NCBI GenBank assembly: GCA_023512345.1
Contig: JAILZT010000005.1
Coordinates: forward strand, 186,001 to 250,000
DNA from: Paenibacillus sp.
GTDB lineage: Bacteria; Bacillota; Bacilli; Paenibacillales; Paenibacillaceae
Direction of reading: 5' to 3'
Length of the DNA: 64,000 bases
This document shows, in pieces, positions 16,880 to 26,942 of the stretch (position 1 is the first letter of the stretch; every line of letters starts with the position of its first letter). The position numbers were made by a program, and so were the translations under genes. A model generated the notes under the pieces. It was not told the DNA's origin and did no database searches. It was given only the letters and a program-made list of their open reading frames with translations.

Positions 16880-18952
16880 TTATTTAATAAAAAATGCGTT
16901 GGGATCGATAATGAGTGCAACTTGTCCATCACCTAAAATGGTGGCACCGGATATTCCCTGAATCTCAGGCAAATATTTCCCCAAGTTCTTGATTACAATT
17001 TCGTTTTGTCCAATGAAATCCTGAACGGCAAGAGCAACTAGTCGCTCTCCCTTGCGAACAACCACAATTTCTGTTTCTTCTTCAGTTGTTTCATCGTAAT
17101 CAGGAATTGAGAAAATTCGGCTAAGAGAAACCACTGGAATGTGTGTATTGCGGAATTCCAACATTTTGTTACCATGTATCGTCCGGATTTGCGATTGTTT
17201 CACAATTCCTGTCTCAACTATAGAGGAAAGTGGAATAGCAAACTTCTCAGATCCCAAGCGGATCAACATGGCAGAGATTATTGAAAGGGTTAGCGGAAGC
17301 TGTACTGAAAAATTCGTACCTTTTCCGAATGTGGAGTAAATGGTCACATTCCCACCCAGTGATGAAATCTTTGATTTCACAACATCCAGACCTACTCCAC
17401 GTCCCGAAATATCGGAGATTACCTCTGCGGTACTAAAGCCAGGTGCGAACAGCAATTGGTAGACTTCCGAATCGGACATGCCGGCAGCCTCTTCTGATGT
17501 AACTACACCTTTTTTGAGGGCTGACTTTAATACTTTTTCACGGGAAATACCGGCGCCATCTTCCTCTATTTCAATAAACACGTGATTTCCACTATGGAAC
17601 GCACGCAGATTAATAGTGCCCATCTCAGGCTTTCCTGCAGCAATTCGATCGGCTACGGACTCTACTCCATGATCTACCGCGTTACGCAGCAAATGGACTA
17701 AAGGATCACCAATTTCATCAATAACCGTCCGATCAAGCTCTGTCTCTGCACCCGTAACAATAAGGTCAATTTTCTTGTCAAGAGATTTGGCGAGATCACG
17801 TACCATCCGGGGAAAACGGTTAAACACTGTATCTACAGGAACCATCCGTAACTTCATAACAATATTTTGTAGATCAGCGCTAACGCGACTCATGTGCTCA
17901 ACGGTTTCAGTTAAATCCTGATTATGAGCCTCAGAAGCAAGCTGTTCTAGACGTACACGATCAATAAGAAGTTCGCTGAATAAATTCATCAAGACATCCA
18001 AACGTTCAATATCTACACGAATGGTTCTCGATGGAGCTCCGCTTGTGCCCGACTTAGGTGCAGCTTTGGGACCTTCCTCTTTCGGTTGTACTGCTGCAGC
18101 AGGTGGTGGAGATACTGCATTAGAAATTTGGACAGGAGCTTCAAGAGTAGCAGCGGTAGTCTCTTGACCCAGTTGTTGAAGGGATTCACTATCAAGGGCA
18201 ACCGCGGTTACTTTATCAATCTCAGACAAGTTAAGAATCATCGATTGAATTTCTTCTGCATCCTTTTGGGTTATGTAGTAGAGAGAGAAGCTTTGATCAA
18301 ATTTCTCCTGCTCTATGTCCTGCACCGAAGGAAATGATTTGACTACTTCACCATTGCGTTCAAGCAGATCAAACACCATATAGGCTCGGACGGCCTTCAG
18401 TTGACAATCCTTCCGAATGGCCACTTCAACGTACATCACCTTATGGCCTTCTTGTATTGACTGCTCTAAGACTGAGAATTGAAACTCGTCAAGAAGTATC
18501 GGGGTATTTGTTGCTTTTACATTAGTATCGGAGGCAGAATTATTAACAGCATTACCTCCTGCAGTTGGGTTTTCCCCACGTACAATAGCTTGGAGAGAAG
18601 TAACGATTGTAGAGACATCGGCTTTACCGTCTCCTCCGCCAGTAATATTCTCAACCATGGATTCTAGTGCATCTAAGCTTTTGAATAAAGTATCAAAAAT
18701 AAAATCCTGCATACGCAGCTTATTATTACGGACAAGATCAAGAACATTTTCCATTTGATGTGTAAGTGAAGCTAAATCTTCGTAGCCCATAGTTGCCGCC
18801 ATACCTTTTAGGGTATGCGCAGAGCGAAAAATGACCTGTACGATACTGAGATCTTCAGGATTTGCTTCAAGTCCCATCATATTTTCGTTCAATGACTGCA
18901 GATGATCATTTGACTCATCAATAAACATGGATAAATATTGGTTCATGTCCAT
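16880..18952 (-). CDS. cheA: Chemotaxis histidine kinase CheA
   Basis: Receptor-coupled kinase that phosphorylates CheY and CheB. 690 residues. Domains in order: P1 Hpt with phosphorylated His46 (FRSAHTLKGMAATMGY); P2 CheY-binding region about 155-260; an Ala/Pro-rich linker; P3 dimerisation helices about 305-370; P4 kinase with VHLLRNAVDHGVES (N box), the DGAGI G1 box and GRGVGLDVVKS; and a C-terminal P5 CheW-like domain (about 555-690). All catalytic boxes are present. Confidence 0.97.
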   Translation of the reverse strand: MDMNQYLSMFIDESNDHLQSLNENMMGLEANPEDLSIVQVIFRSAHTLKGMAATMGYEDLASLTHQMENVLDLVRNNKLRMQDFIFDTLFKSLDALESMVENITGGGDGKADVSTIVTSLQAIVRGENPTAGGNAVNNSASDTNVKATNTPILLDEFQFSVLEQSIQEGHKVMYVEVAIRKDCQLKAVRAYMVFDLLERNGEVVKSFPSVQDIEQEKFDQSFSLYYITQKDAEEIQSMILNLSEIDKVTAVALDSESLQQLGQETTAATLEAPVQISNAVSPPPAAAVQPKEEGPKAAPKSGTSGAPSRTIRVDIERLDVLMNLFSELLIDRVRLEQLASEAHNQDLTETVEHMSRVSADLQNIVMKLRMVPVDTVFNRFPRMVRDLAKSLDKKIDLIVTGAETELDRTVIDEIGDPLVHLLRNAVDHGVESVADRIAAGKPEMGTINLRAFHSGNHVFIEIEEDGAGISREKVLKSALKKGVVTSEEAAGMSDSEVYQLLFAPGFSTAEVISDISGRGVGLDVVKSKISSLGGNVTIYSTFGKGTNFSVQLPLTLSIISAMLIRLGSEKFAIPLSSIVETGIVKQSQIRTIHGNKMLEFRNTHIPVVSLSRIFSIPDYDETTEEETEIVVVRKGERLVALAVQDFIGQNEIVIKNLGKYLPEIQGISGATILGDGQVALIIDPNAFFIK

Positions 18953-18985
18953 TGTGAGACACCTCCTCGTGAGTTCGCTTTTCCG

Positions 18986-20398
18986 TTACTTAACAACTTG
19001 CACTAGCCGTGGGGCAATCTCTTGCAAAGGCAAGATATGTCTAACACATTGTAATTCCACCGCGGAACGCGGCATTCCATACACAACACAGGTTTCTTCG
19101 CTTTCGGCAAAGGTAGATGTTACTCCTGAGTCATATAGTGATTTCATCATTTTAGCACCATCGCTGCCCATTCCTGTCATTAAGACTGCGTGACGTTCCA
19201 ACGAGGTCAGTGTGAGCAGGGATTCAAAGAGAATATCCACTGACGGACGATGTCCATTACGTGAGTCTTCCTTGGTAAGAACAATAGTGTATTGTCCTCC
19301 GACGGTTGAACAAATCTTCATGTGGAACCCGCCAGGGGCAATATACGCTGTTCCTTGCCGCAGGATCATGCCTTGTTCCGCCTCAGTCACTTCAAGGGGA
19401 CTAAAAGTATTCAGTCGTTGAGCAAGAGACTTGGTGAAATTAGGCGGCATATGCTGCACAATTACAATAGGTGCTGGAAAGTTAGCAGGGATATTCTCAA
19501 GCAAAGCCTTTAAGGCACGTGGTCCACCAGTAGAGCAACCTACTGCAACCAGCTTATTAAGGCTATCCTTACTGACTGATTTCTTATCTCCAACAATCCT
19601 TGGTGCGTCAGGTTCAACTGCATTCTCCAAAATCTGCTTTGGGAGGGGTACAATAGGTTTTATCCCTGCTTTAGCTCGATCTTTTAATTTCTCAATGGCG
19701 GGCTTTGGAGGTACCACCAAGGGTTTCATGCTTTTTGGTGAGACAACCTTTTCTGAAGTTGAACTCGATGATTTCTTTGCTTCAGGTTTAGGGCTCAATA
19801 GAGAATTCCGAGCATGGGGTAGCTTTTGCGCACCTAAAATATTACGCTGTGTTAGATCATTTCCATCATTTGGTTTACTTGTTCGTGAATTAGACTGGGC
19901 TTGAACTTTGGGCAAATCTGGAACAGGTAAGGTAGCCATATTTACTGGTGCAGGCTCATTACCTTTAACAGCCGATATTCTGGCCTCTCTTTGTTTACGG
20001 GCAAGCATAGCCTCATTCATTTGTTCTCTTAGTGATTCTCCAACCGCTATTATATCTTGCGAGTTCGAGATCGATGGCTTTCTTATAAAATCAAAGGCTC
20101 CCCATTCCAGTGCCAGAATGGTCTCCTTCATGCCCTCTTCATTAATACCTGACAGCATAATAACCGGAAGTGGATGAGTATCCATGATTATTTTTAGCGC
20201 TTCCAAGCCATTCATTTCCGGCATTTCTACATCCATCGTAACAAGATCTGGAGAGAGTTCTTTAATCTTGTTAATAGCCTCGCGACCATTTGAAGCAGTT
20301 GCCGTAACTCGGAAGTTGGCGTCATTTTCAATTAAATCGGAAATGATTTTTCGCATAAATGCAGAATCATCCACAACCAAAACTTTATATGGTTCCAT
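18986..20398 (-). CDS. cheB: Chemotaxis response regulator methylesterase CheB with long linker
   Basis: Removes methyl groups from chemoreceptors when phosphorylated by CheA. 470 residues. An N-terminal receiver has phospho-acceptor Asp56 (LVTMDVEMPEMNG). The C-terminal methylesterase carries the Ser (VAVGCSTGGPRA), His (VQHMPPNF) and Asp (TGMGSDGAKM) triad. Between them (about residues 130-280) is a Ser/Pro/Lys-rich, low-complexity linker, much longer than in the 357-residue B. subtilis CheB. It lies between flhG and cheA. Confidence 0.95.
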   Translation of the reverse strand: MEPYKVLVVDDSAFMRKIISDLIENDANFRVTATASNGREAINKIKELSPDLVTMDVEMPEMNGLEALKIIMDTHPLPVIMLSGINEEGMKETILALEWGAFDFIRKPSISNSQDIIAVGESLREQMNEAMLARKQREARISAVKGNEPAPVNMATLPVPDLPKVQAQSNSRTSKPNDGNDLTQRNILGAQKLPHARNSLLSPKPEAKKSSSSTSEKVVSPKSMKPLVVPPKPAIEKLKDRAKAGIKPIVPLPKQILENAVEPDAPRIVGDKKSVSKDSLNKLVAVGCSTGGPRALKALLENIPANFPAPIVIVQHMPPNFTKSLAQRLNTFSPLEVTEAEQGMILRQGTAYIAPGGFHMKICSTVGGQYTIVLTKEDSRNGHRPSVDILFESLLTLTSLERHAVLMTGMGSDGAKMMKSLYDSGVTSTFAESEETCVVYGMPRSAVELQCVRHILPLQEIAPRLVQVVK

Positions 20399-20431
20399 AT
20401 CATTTCCACCTCTGTTCTAAATGAAGAACAC

Positions 20432-21313
20432 TTATTTATTACGTTTAAGCCACTTGCTAATGAATCCTTTTATACCCTGAAGTTTCGAAGTTTCACCAGG
20501 ATTGGTTGACAGGTAACTCTGAGCAAGTCTTTGAATATCCTTAGCTGCAGCACTGTTCGGAAAAGCCATAGAGAAAGGAATCTGTTTTTTCACGGCTTGT
20601 ACCACATGAGTATCGGCACTAATATAGCCCAGAAAAGGGAGACTCAACTGCAAAAAGCGCTCTGCAGCCAATCGGATTCGATCACTTGTTGCCATCGCTT
20701 CCTTCTCGTCTCCTGCTTGATTAACAATCAGTTTAAATGAAACTTCAGGATACGATCGATGTACAACTTTCATTAATGCATATGCATCAGTGATCGCTGT
20801 TGGCTCAGGTGTAGTTACAACCAGACAATCATCAGCAGAAGTAATGAATTTCATCGTTTCTTTAGAAAGTCCTGCACCTGTATCAAAAAGTATATAATCC
20901 ATTTGATCCGCAATTCGTTCGATTTGGGTTGTAAAATAGTTCAGGTCTGAATCAGAAAGGGAAAACAACTCATCCATTCCCGAGCCTCCTGCAATAAATG
21001 GAAGCGAGTTGGGACCTAATTGAATAATCTGATCAATTTCCGCTTCACGCTTAAGCAAATGGTACAGATTGTACTTAGCGGTAACCCCCATCAAGACGTC
21101 AATGTTGGCCATTCCAATGTCGGCGTCGAATAAAAGAACCCGTTTACCCATAGCTTTAAGCGCAAGTGCAAAATTTAAAGTGAAATTGGATTTACCGACT
21201 CCCCCTTTTCCACTGCATACTGTAATAATACGGGCAGTAGCTTCCCCTTCATGGCTGCGTTTAGAGTCCTGACTGGATACAAGCTTTCTTAGCGATTGAG
21301 CCTGATCCATCAT
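20432..21313 (-). CDS. flhG: FlhG (YlxH), MinD-like ATPase controlling flagellar number
   Basis: MinD/ParA-family ATPase that, with FlhF, sets flagellar number and position. 293 residues. The N-terminal DQAQSLRKLVS corresponds to the conserved DQAxxLR motif that activates the FlhF GTPase. It has the deviant Walker A CSGKGGVGKSNFTLNFALAL and the switch DTGAGLSKE. The C-terminus lacks the classic long amphipathic MinD tail but ends in a basic helix. ATG overlaps the flhF stop by 4 nt. Confidence 0.95.
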   Translation of the reverse strand: MMDQAQSLRKLVSSQDSKRSHEGEATARIITVCSGKGGVGKSNFTLNFALALKAMGKRVLLFDADIGMANIDVLMGVTAKYNLYHLLKREAEIDQIIQLGPNSLPFIAGGSGMDELFSLSDSDLNYFTTQIERIADQMDYILFDTGAGLSKETMKFITSADDCLVVTTPEPTAITDAYALMKVVHRSYPEVSFKLIVNQAGDEKEAMATSDRIRLAAERFLQLSLPFLGYISADTHVVQAVKKQIPFSMAFPNSAAAKDIQRLAQSYLSTNPGETSKLQGIKGFISKWLKRNK

Positions 21314-22692
21314 TCCCCTCCTGTTCCAAGCAGCATACCATAGAGTTTCTCTTCAGAGGCCATAAGCAAATCATCAGGTACATTTTGACCATTGGACATA
21401 TAAGACAACCCAAGCGGGAAATCTTTTAAAAGATTGAACAGTGGACCATAGCTCTCTGTCTCATCCAGTTTGGTGAAAATAACCTTGTCAAGCTGATACT
21501 TATTGAAGTGCTCTGTAATAATCTTCATATCCCTGCTTTTCGATGTAAGACTGAGTACTAAATAAGTCTCACTCTTTAATTCTTTGGCAAGTAAACTTTG
21601 CAATTCAGCAACCAACATCTCGTTGCGATAATTGCGTCCAGCTGTATCCATTAAAATCAGGTCGCAACTTTCCAACCTTGACAAAGCTCGCTGCATATCA
21701 CCTGGAGACTGCACAACCTCTAAGGGTACATTTAAAATAGACGCATAAGTTCTTAATTGCTCAACAGCTGAAATCCGATAGGTATCCGATGTGATAAGGC
21801 CTACTTTACGTCCCTGTCGAAACAACTGGTCAGCGGCTAACTTAGCGATGGTTGTGGTTTTTCCAACACCGGTAGGTCCAGCTATATATAATATCCGAGT
21901 ATCACGTGCAATCCCTTTACCAATCCGTTTCGATAAAAACTTAGTTACCTGCTCCTTCAAGGAGACTTGAAACTGATCAGTGGTCCATTGACGCCCCTCG
22001 CTAGTCCATTGATCCAAGACCGTGCTAATCCATTGTTCAACTAGATCAATATCCATTTCCTGTTCAAGAAGTCGCTCCCTCAGCTCATTAAGAGGTTCAG
22101 GCAGATCCTTTGAGCTTGAGGTTTGCTTCGCAAAACGTTCCATCCATATCTTCATTTCTCTAATCTCGTGAAGTACATCACTATCAAGAACTGAAGAAAC
22201 TTTCGGTGATTGTTCAATCCCGACCGACTTATATAATTCCGATACGGAGTTACGCGATTCTTTGCCTGGAATAAGAACATCCAATTCTATCTCATTGCTG
22301 ATCTTATCTTGTTCCGAAGAACTTGGCAGTACAGCAACACTGCTTTGGATACCTACTGCATCCGTTAGTGCAGCAGCTAGCTCGGCGTAAGTACGTTTCT
22401 CCTCTTTCTGATTCACTGCAGTAACCTGAGGAGCTCCCGATGCCTTCATATAAGCTTGTGGCACAGCACTTCGTGGTACATTGAGTGAAGGAGTCGATTT
22501 TTCAGCAACCGTTCGCTTCTGCTCTTTTTCAACTGCAGCTACAACCTCAATTTTCTTTTTTTTAAAAAAACCCAGAAAACCACCAATTTTGATTTCTTTA
22601 GTACTTAAAATGACTGCATCGCTTCCAAGATCACTGCGAATAGATTGCATAGCGTCAGGCATCGTATCAACAACGTAGCGCTTCACTCTCAT
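21310..22692 (-). CDS. flhF: Flagellar SRP-type GTPase FlhF
   Basis: SRP-family GTPase determining where flagella are built. 460 residues. A basic N-terminal B domain (MRVKRYVVDTMPDAMQSIRS, with KKKKIEVVAA) and a variable linker precede the NG domain: G1 [21 protein letters not shown]3 LMDTAGRNYR, G4 FTKLDETESYG. It overlaps flhA and flhG by 4 nt each, suggesting coupled translation. Confidence 0.96.
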   Translation of the reverse strand: MRVKRYVVDTMPDAMQSIRSDLGSDAVILSTKEIKIGGFLGFFKKKKIEVVAAVEKEQKRTVAEKSTPSLNVPRSAVPQAYMKASGAPQVTAVNQKEEKRTYAELAAALTDAVGIQSSVAVLPSSSEQDKISNEIELDVLIPGKESRNSVSELYKSVGIEQSPKVSSVLDSDVLHEIREMKIWMERFAKQTSSSKDLPEPLNELRERLLEQEMDIDLVEQWISTVLDQWTSEGRQWTTDQFQVSLKEQVTKFLSKRIGKGIARDTRILYIAGPTGVGKTTTIAKLAADQLFRQGRKVGLITSDTYRISAVEQLRTYASILNVPLEVVQSPGDMQRALSRLESCDLILMDTAGRNYRNEMLVAELQSLLAKELKSETYLVLSLTSKSRDMKIITEHFNKYQLDKVIFTKLDETESYGPLFNLLKDFPLGLSYMSNGQNVPDDLLMASEEKLYGMLLGTGGE

Positions 22693-24722
22693 AAATTCAC
22701 CACTCCAACGCTTTGAATTTCAATATTCGGCTCAAGTTCACTATAGGACAAAACCGGAATGTCCTGCATTGTCCGATCAAGCACCTGCCTCAAATACATC
22801 CGAATGGTCGGTGAAGTCAGCACGATAGGTTGATGTCCTGACTGCAAGAGACGATTAATTTGCTCCGTGAGCCTTTGATATATGGTCTGTGTGGACACTG
22901 GATCAAGGGCCAAATAACTTCCTTGCTCAGACTGTTGGACACTTTCCGCAATTTTCTTCTCCAGAGTTGGACCCACGGTAATCACCTTCATCGTTTCCCC
23001 AACTTGGGAGAACTGCTGGGTAATCTGTCGTGATAATGACTGGCGTACATACTCTGTAAGAATATCAGGGTCCTTTGAGTAAGTTCCATAATCGGCTAGC
23101 GTCTCAAAAATCGTAACGAGATCTCGAATTGAAATCTTCTCACGCAACAGCTTGGCTAAGACCTTCTGAACATCCCCAATCATGAGTAAAGATGGGATTA
23201 ACTCATCCACAAGAACTGGGTAGTTTTCACGTAGATTATCCACCAGCATCTTGGTTTCTTGACGGCCTAGAAGCTCATGTCCATGTCGTTTGATCAGTTC
23301 TGTAAGATGTGTTGCTACTACTGAAGGTGGATCGACAACTGTATAACCTGACAACTCTGCTCGTTCCTTTACAGATTCATCAATCCATAATGCAGGAAGT
23401 CCGAATGAAGGCTCCACCGTTTCAATCCCATTGATAGATTCATCATCATATCCAGGACTCATAGCAAGATAGTGATTAAGTAATAATTCACCACCGCCGA
23501 CATTATTCCCTTTAATTTTTATGACATATTCATTCGGTTTTAGTTGAATATTGTCGCGAATGCGAATAACAGGCACTACTAGACCCATTTCAAGTGCACA
23601 TTGCCGTCGAATCATGATAATCCGATCCAGCAAATCTCCACCCTGTCCAGTGTCTGCCAATGGGATTAGTCCATAGCCAAACTCAAACTCAATGGGGTCA
23701 ACAGATAGCAGATTGATAACACTTTCAGGGCTTCGCACCTCTTCAATTTGTTTCTCTTCAACTAGTTGCTCTGCAGCAATCTGTTTGCGGTTATTGTTTT
23801 GTCCCATTGAATAGGCAGCATAAGCCAAAAGTAGAGCTAGAGGGAGTGTGGTGATAACTTGAATTGGAGTGAAAAAACCAAGAAATGCTATTGTAGTCGC
23901 GACGATATATAACAAACTCGGATAAGACAAAAGTTGTTTTGTCAAATCCTCTGCTAAATTACCATCTGAAGCAGCCCGTGTAACGATCAGGCCGGCAGCC
24001 GTAGAAATGAGCAGGGCTGGAATTTGGCTCACCAATCCATCACCGATGGTCAGAACTGAATACGTGGATAATGCTTCTTGAAAAGGCATGCCGTGAACGG
24101 TCATTCCGATAATAAATCCACCGATCAAATTGATCAGCAGGATGATAATACTTGCAATAGCATCCCCTTTAACAAATTTACTGGCACCGTCCATAGAACC
24201 ATAAAAGTCCGCTTCACGTTCTACGTTACGTCGGCGGTCTCGAGCTTGCTGCTCGTTGATCATACCAGCGTTAAGGTCAGCATCAATACTCATCTGTTTA
24301 CCAGGCATGGCGTCCAAAGTGAATCTTGCACCCACCTCGGCAACACGCTCAGAACCCTTTGTGATAACAATAAACTGTACTACTACAAGAATAAGGAATA
24401 CCACAAAACCTACTGCAATTTGTCCCCCAGCAATCCAGCTACCAAATGTAGCTACAACTTCTCCAGCCTCACCATAAGTAAGGATCAACTTTGTAGTTGA
24501 AATGTTCAATGCTAGACGAAACAGCGTTGTAAGGAGCAGCAAGGATGGGAATATCGAGAACTCCAGTGCTTCCTTAGTGTTCATTGCCACTAATATAATA
24601 GTCAATGCTATTGAAATGTTAAGTACTAGCAGAACATCCAGAAGCCAAGCCGGGATTGGCAGAATCATCATAAGCACAATGCCGATAACGCCAATTAGAA
24701 CAGTTAAATTTTTCGCTTTCAA
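22689..24722 (-). CDS. flhA: Flagellar type III export gate protein FlhA
   Basis: Forms the nonameric export-gate ring and substrate-docking platform. 677 residues. The first roughly 320 are eight hydrophobic segments with the FHIPEP-family signature region (LLTTLFRLALNISTTKLIL; DAMPGKQMSIDADLNAG near residues 145-165). The rest is the cytoplasmic domain (PVIRIRDNIQLKPNEY; IVLTSPTIRMYLRQ near the end). The start is TTG 24720-24722 with GGGAGG nine nucleotides upstream. Confidence 0.97.
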   Translation of the reverse strand: MKAKNLTVLIGVIGIVLMMILPIPAWLLDVLLVLNISIALTIILVAMNTKEALEFSIFPSLLLLTTLFRLALNISTTKLILTYGEAGEVVATFGSWIAGGQIAVGFVVFLILVVVQFIVITKGSERVAEVGARFTLDAMPGKQMSIDADLNAGMINEQQARDRRRNVEREADFYGSMDGASKFVKGDAIASIIILLINLIGGFIIGMTVHGMPFQEALSTYSVLTIGDGLVSQIPALLISTAAGLIVTRAASDGNLAEDLTKQLLSYPSLLYIVATTIAFLGFFTPIQVITTLPLALLLAYAAYSMGQNNNRKQIAAEQLVEEKQIEEVRSPESVINLLSVDPIEFEFGYGLIPLADTGQGGDLLDRIIMIRRQCALEMGLVVPVIRIRDNIQLKPNEYVIKIKGNNVGGGELLLNHYLAMSPGYDDESINGIETVEPSFGLPALWIDESVKERAELSGYTVVDPPSVVATHLTELIKRHGHELLGRQETKMLVDNLRENYPVLVDELIPSLLMIGDVQKVLAKLLREKISIRDLVTIFETLADYGTYSKDPDILTEYVRQSLSRQITQQFSQVGETMKVITVGPTLEKKIAESVQQSEQGSYLALDPVSTQTIYQRLTEQINRLLQSGHQPIVLTSPTIRMYLRQVLDRTMQDIPVLSYSELEPNIEIQSVGVVNL

Positions 24723-24742
24723 TGGTCTTAACCTCCCCCGTC

Positions 24743-25837
24743 TTATCTGGTCTTGCCTTTAAGTTTATATACATAGGCCAACACTTCCGCTACCGCCTGG
24801 AACAGATCTGCCGGAACAACATCACCGATCTCTGCTCTATGAAATAGCGCCCGTGCGAGAGGCTTATTTTCCATAGTCATAATGCCATGCTCTTTGGCGA
24901 GCTCTCGAATACGTAACGCAACGAAATCTTGACCCTTAGCCACAATCTGGGGAGCTTCCATCTTCGAACCATCATATTTAAGTGCAACGGCGAAGTGCGT
25001 TGGATTTGTGATAATTACATCAGCGTTTGGTACCTCTTGCATCATCCGCTGCATAGCCATTCTTCGTTGGCGTTCTCGAATCTTGCCTTTTATGAGTGGA
25101 TCGCCTTCTGACTTTTTATACTCATCCTTGATGTCCTGTTTGGACATTTTTAGACTTTTTTCGTGTTCATAACGTTGATACATATAATCGAGGGCAGCCA
25201 TAATCATTAGTGCCGCTCCTATTTTGATACCTAACTTCAGTGTCATACCTGCTGTAAATTGAAAGATTCTTTCCAAGCTGACATGAGATAATGAAGCAAA
25301 GTCGCCCTTTTGAGCCCATATTGTGCTGTACACTAAATAGGAAATGATCAGGAGTTTAAAGATCGATTTTAAAAACTCAACAAAAGAACGCATTGAAAAA
25401 ATATTTTTAAAACCTTTAATTGGATTAATCTTGTCAAACTTAGGGGTGATTCCTTCACCAGTAGCCATAAAACCAACCTGCATCAGGTTTACTACTATAG
25501 CAATAATGAATGTAATACCTAAGAGTGGAGCAAGTAATATTAATATTTGAAGACCATAGTCACTAAGTAGCACATTAACATTCTCTGGGGTAACTACCAT
25601 GTTCATTCTATTAAGGAAAACGTCTGTATAAAGTGACATTAAACGCTCTTTAATAAATCCCCCGAACATACTCAAACTTAGTACAGCAGACAGTAGAACG
25701 ACCGCACCCGAAAGCTCTGCGCTTTTAGCAACCTGGCCTTTTTTACGGGCTTCCTGTCGCTTCTTGGGGGTGGCCTTCTCTGTCTTCTCTCCTGAAAAAA
25801 GTTGAAGATCCAGTTTGTAAAGTTGGGGCTTCGGCAT
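24743..25837 (-). CDS. flhB: Flagellar export switch protein FlhB
   Basis: Export-gate component that switches substrate class from rod/hook to filament. 364 residues. The basic N-terminus contains EKATPKKRQEARKKGQ, followed by four membrane segments and a cytoplasmic domain. The autocleavage motif is N278-P279-T280-H281 (VIITNPTHFAVALKYDG). It lies between fliR and flhA. A second gene at 57729-58031 resembles only its post-cleavage C-terminal part. Confidence 0.97.
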   Translation of the reverse strand: MPKPQLYKLDLQLFSGEKTEKATPKKRQEARKKGQVAKSAELSGAVVLLSAVLSLSMFGGFIKERLMSLYTDVFLNRMNMVVTPENVNVLLSDYGLQILILLAPLLGITFIIAIVVNLMQVGFMATGEGITPKFDKINPIKGFKNIFSMRSFVEFLKSIFKLLIISYLVYSTIWAQKGDFASLSHVSLERIFQFTAGMTLKLGIKIGAALMIMAALDYMYQRYEHEKSLKMSKQDIKDEYKKSEGDPLIKGKIRERQRRMAMQRMMQEVPNADVIITNPTHFAVALKYDGSKMEAPQIVAKGQDFVALRIRELAKEHGIMTMENKPLARALFHRAEIGDVVPADLFQAVAEVLAYVYKLKGKTR

Positions 25838-25849
25838 GAGATACTCCCC

Positions 25850-26650
25850 TTACGGTGATTGGGGATTTTTCCCCATTACGCCCATTAAATTACGCATTGA
25901 TTCGAACATAATGTCAAACAGGCTTTGGAATAGAACAGCCAAACTTGGCATCAATAGAAATAACAAACCTAGACCGATAATAATCTTTAAAGGAACACCA
26001 ATAACAAATACATTGTATTGGGGTGCAGTCCTCGCCAAGAAGGCAAGACCTACATCCGTAAGAAACAAAGCGGTTACTAAAGGCGCTGCCATTTGGAAGG
26101 CCAATACAAAAGATTGTGCAAAAGATCGAATTAGAAATTCTGAAAGATTACCATTGATCATTTTAAAGAACAAATTATTATCAATAGGTACCCAATTGTA
26201 ACTGTATACAATTGCATCCAGCAAAAAATGATGCCCATTCATGCTTAGAAACATCAGTAGGGCAATCATATATTTGAAGTTACCGAGAATTGGTGAGGAT
26301 GCCCCAGTCATAGGATCGATGACATTCGCAATACCAAATCCAATTTGAATATCAATAAATGCGCCCGCAGTTTGAATGGTCATAAACATCAGATATCCTA
26401 TAAAACCTAGCAATAAACCTATCAACACTTCTCTAATGATTAACAAAATATAACTTAAATCTTGGGGAACTAGTATTCCACTTCCATTGGCACTAAAAAC
26501 TACCATTGCTACAAAAAAAGAAATCCCAATTTTGAACGTAGTTGGCACGCCTTTGGAAGAAAAAACAGGAATAACTACAAAAAAGGATGAAATTCGACAA
26601 AAAATCAACAGAAAGACGGGAAAGCTTTGTAGAATAGTCTCCATAGCCAC
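25850..26650 (-). CDS. fliR: Flagellar export gate protein FliR
   Basis: Integral membrane component of the FliPQR export channel. 266 residues with about six hydrophobic segments (FLLIFCRISSFFVVIPVFSS; GFIGYLMFMTIQTAGAFIDI; IGLGLLFLLMPSLAVLFQSL). The start codon overlaps the fliQ stop by one base. Order fliP-fliQ-fliR-flhB as in Bacillus. Confidence 0.96.
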   Translation of the reverse strand: MAMETILQSFPVFLLIFCRISSFFVVIPVFSSKGVPTTFKIGISFFVAMVVFSANGSGILVPQDLSYILLIIREVLIGLLLGFIGYLMFMTIQTAGAFIDIQIGFGIANVIDPMTGASSPILGNFKYMIALLMFLSMNGHHFLLDAIVYSYNWVPIDNNLFFKMINGNLSEFLIRSFAQSFVLAFQMAAPLVTALFLTDVGLAFLARTAPQYNVFVIGVPLKIIIGLGLLFLLMPSLAVLFQSLFDIMFESMRNLMGVMGKNPQSP

Positions 26651-26922
26651 TATTTACCGATATACATATCGAGATTGCCTAGAATCTGACTGGTGAAATC
26701 GATCAATTTCGTTAAGATCCAAGGACCAAACATTAATAATGCCAGCAACACCGCCACGATCTTGGGGACAAACGCTAACGTCTGCTCCTGAATCTGAGTC
26801 GTAGCTTGAAAAATACTAACGATAAGCCCTACCACAAGACCAAGGATTAGCATAGGTGCACTGACTTGAAGTACGATATATACGGCTTGGCCTGCAAGAC
26901 CGATAATAAACTCCGTATTCAT
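26650..26922 (-). CDS. fliQ: Flagellar export gate protein FliQ
   Basis: Small two-helix hairpin subunit of the FliPQR channel. 90 residues, the normal size. Two hydrophobic segments flank the conserved cytoplasmic loop ATTQIQEQTLAFVPKI. It lies between fliP and fliR. Confidence 0.95.
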   Translation of the reverse strand: MNTEFIIGLAGQAVYIVLQVSAPMLILGLVVGLIVSIFQATTQIQEQTLAFVPKIVAVLLALLMFGPWILTKLIDFTSQILGNLDMYIGK

Positions 26923-26942
26923 ATCACTTGTCTCCTCATAAG

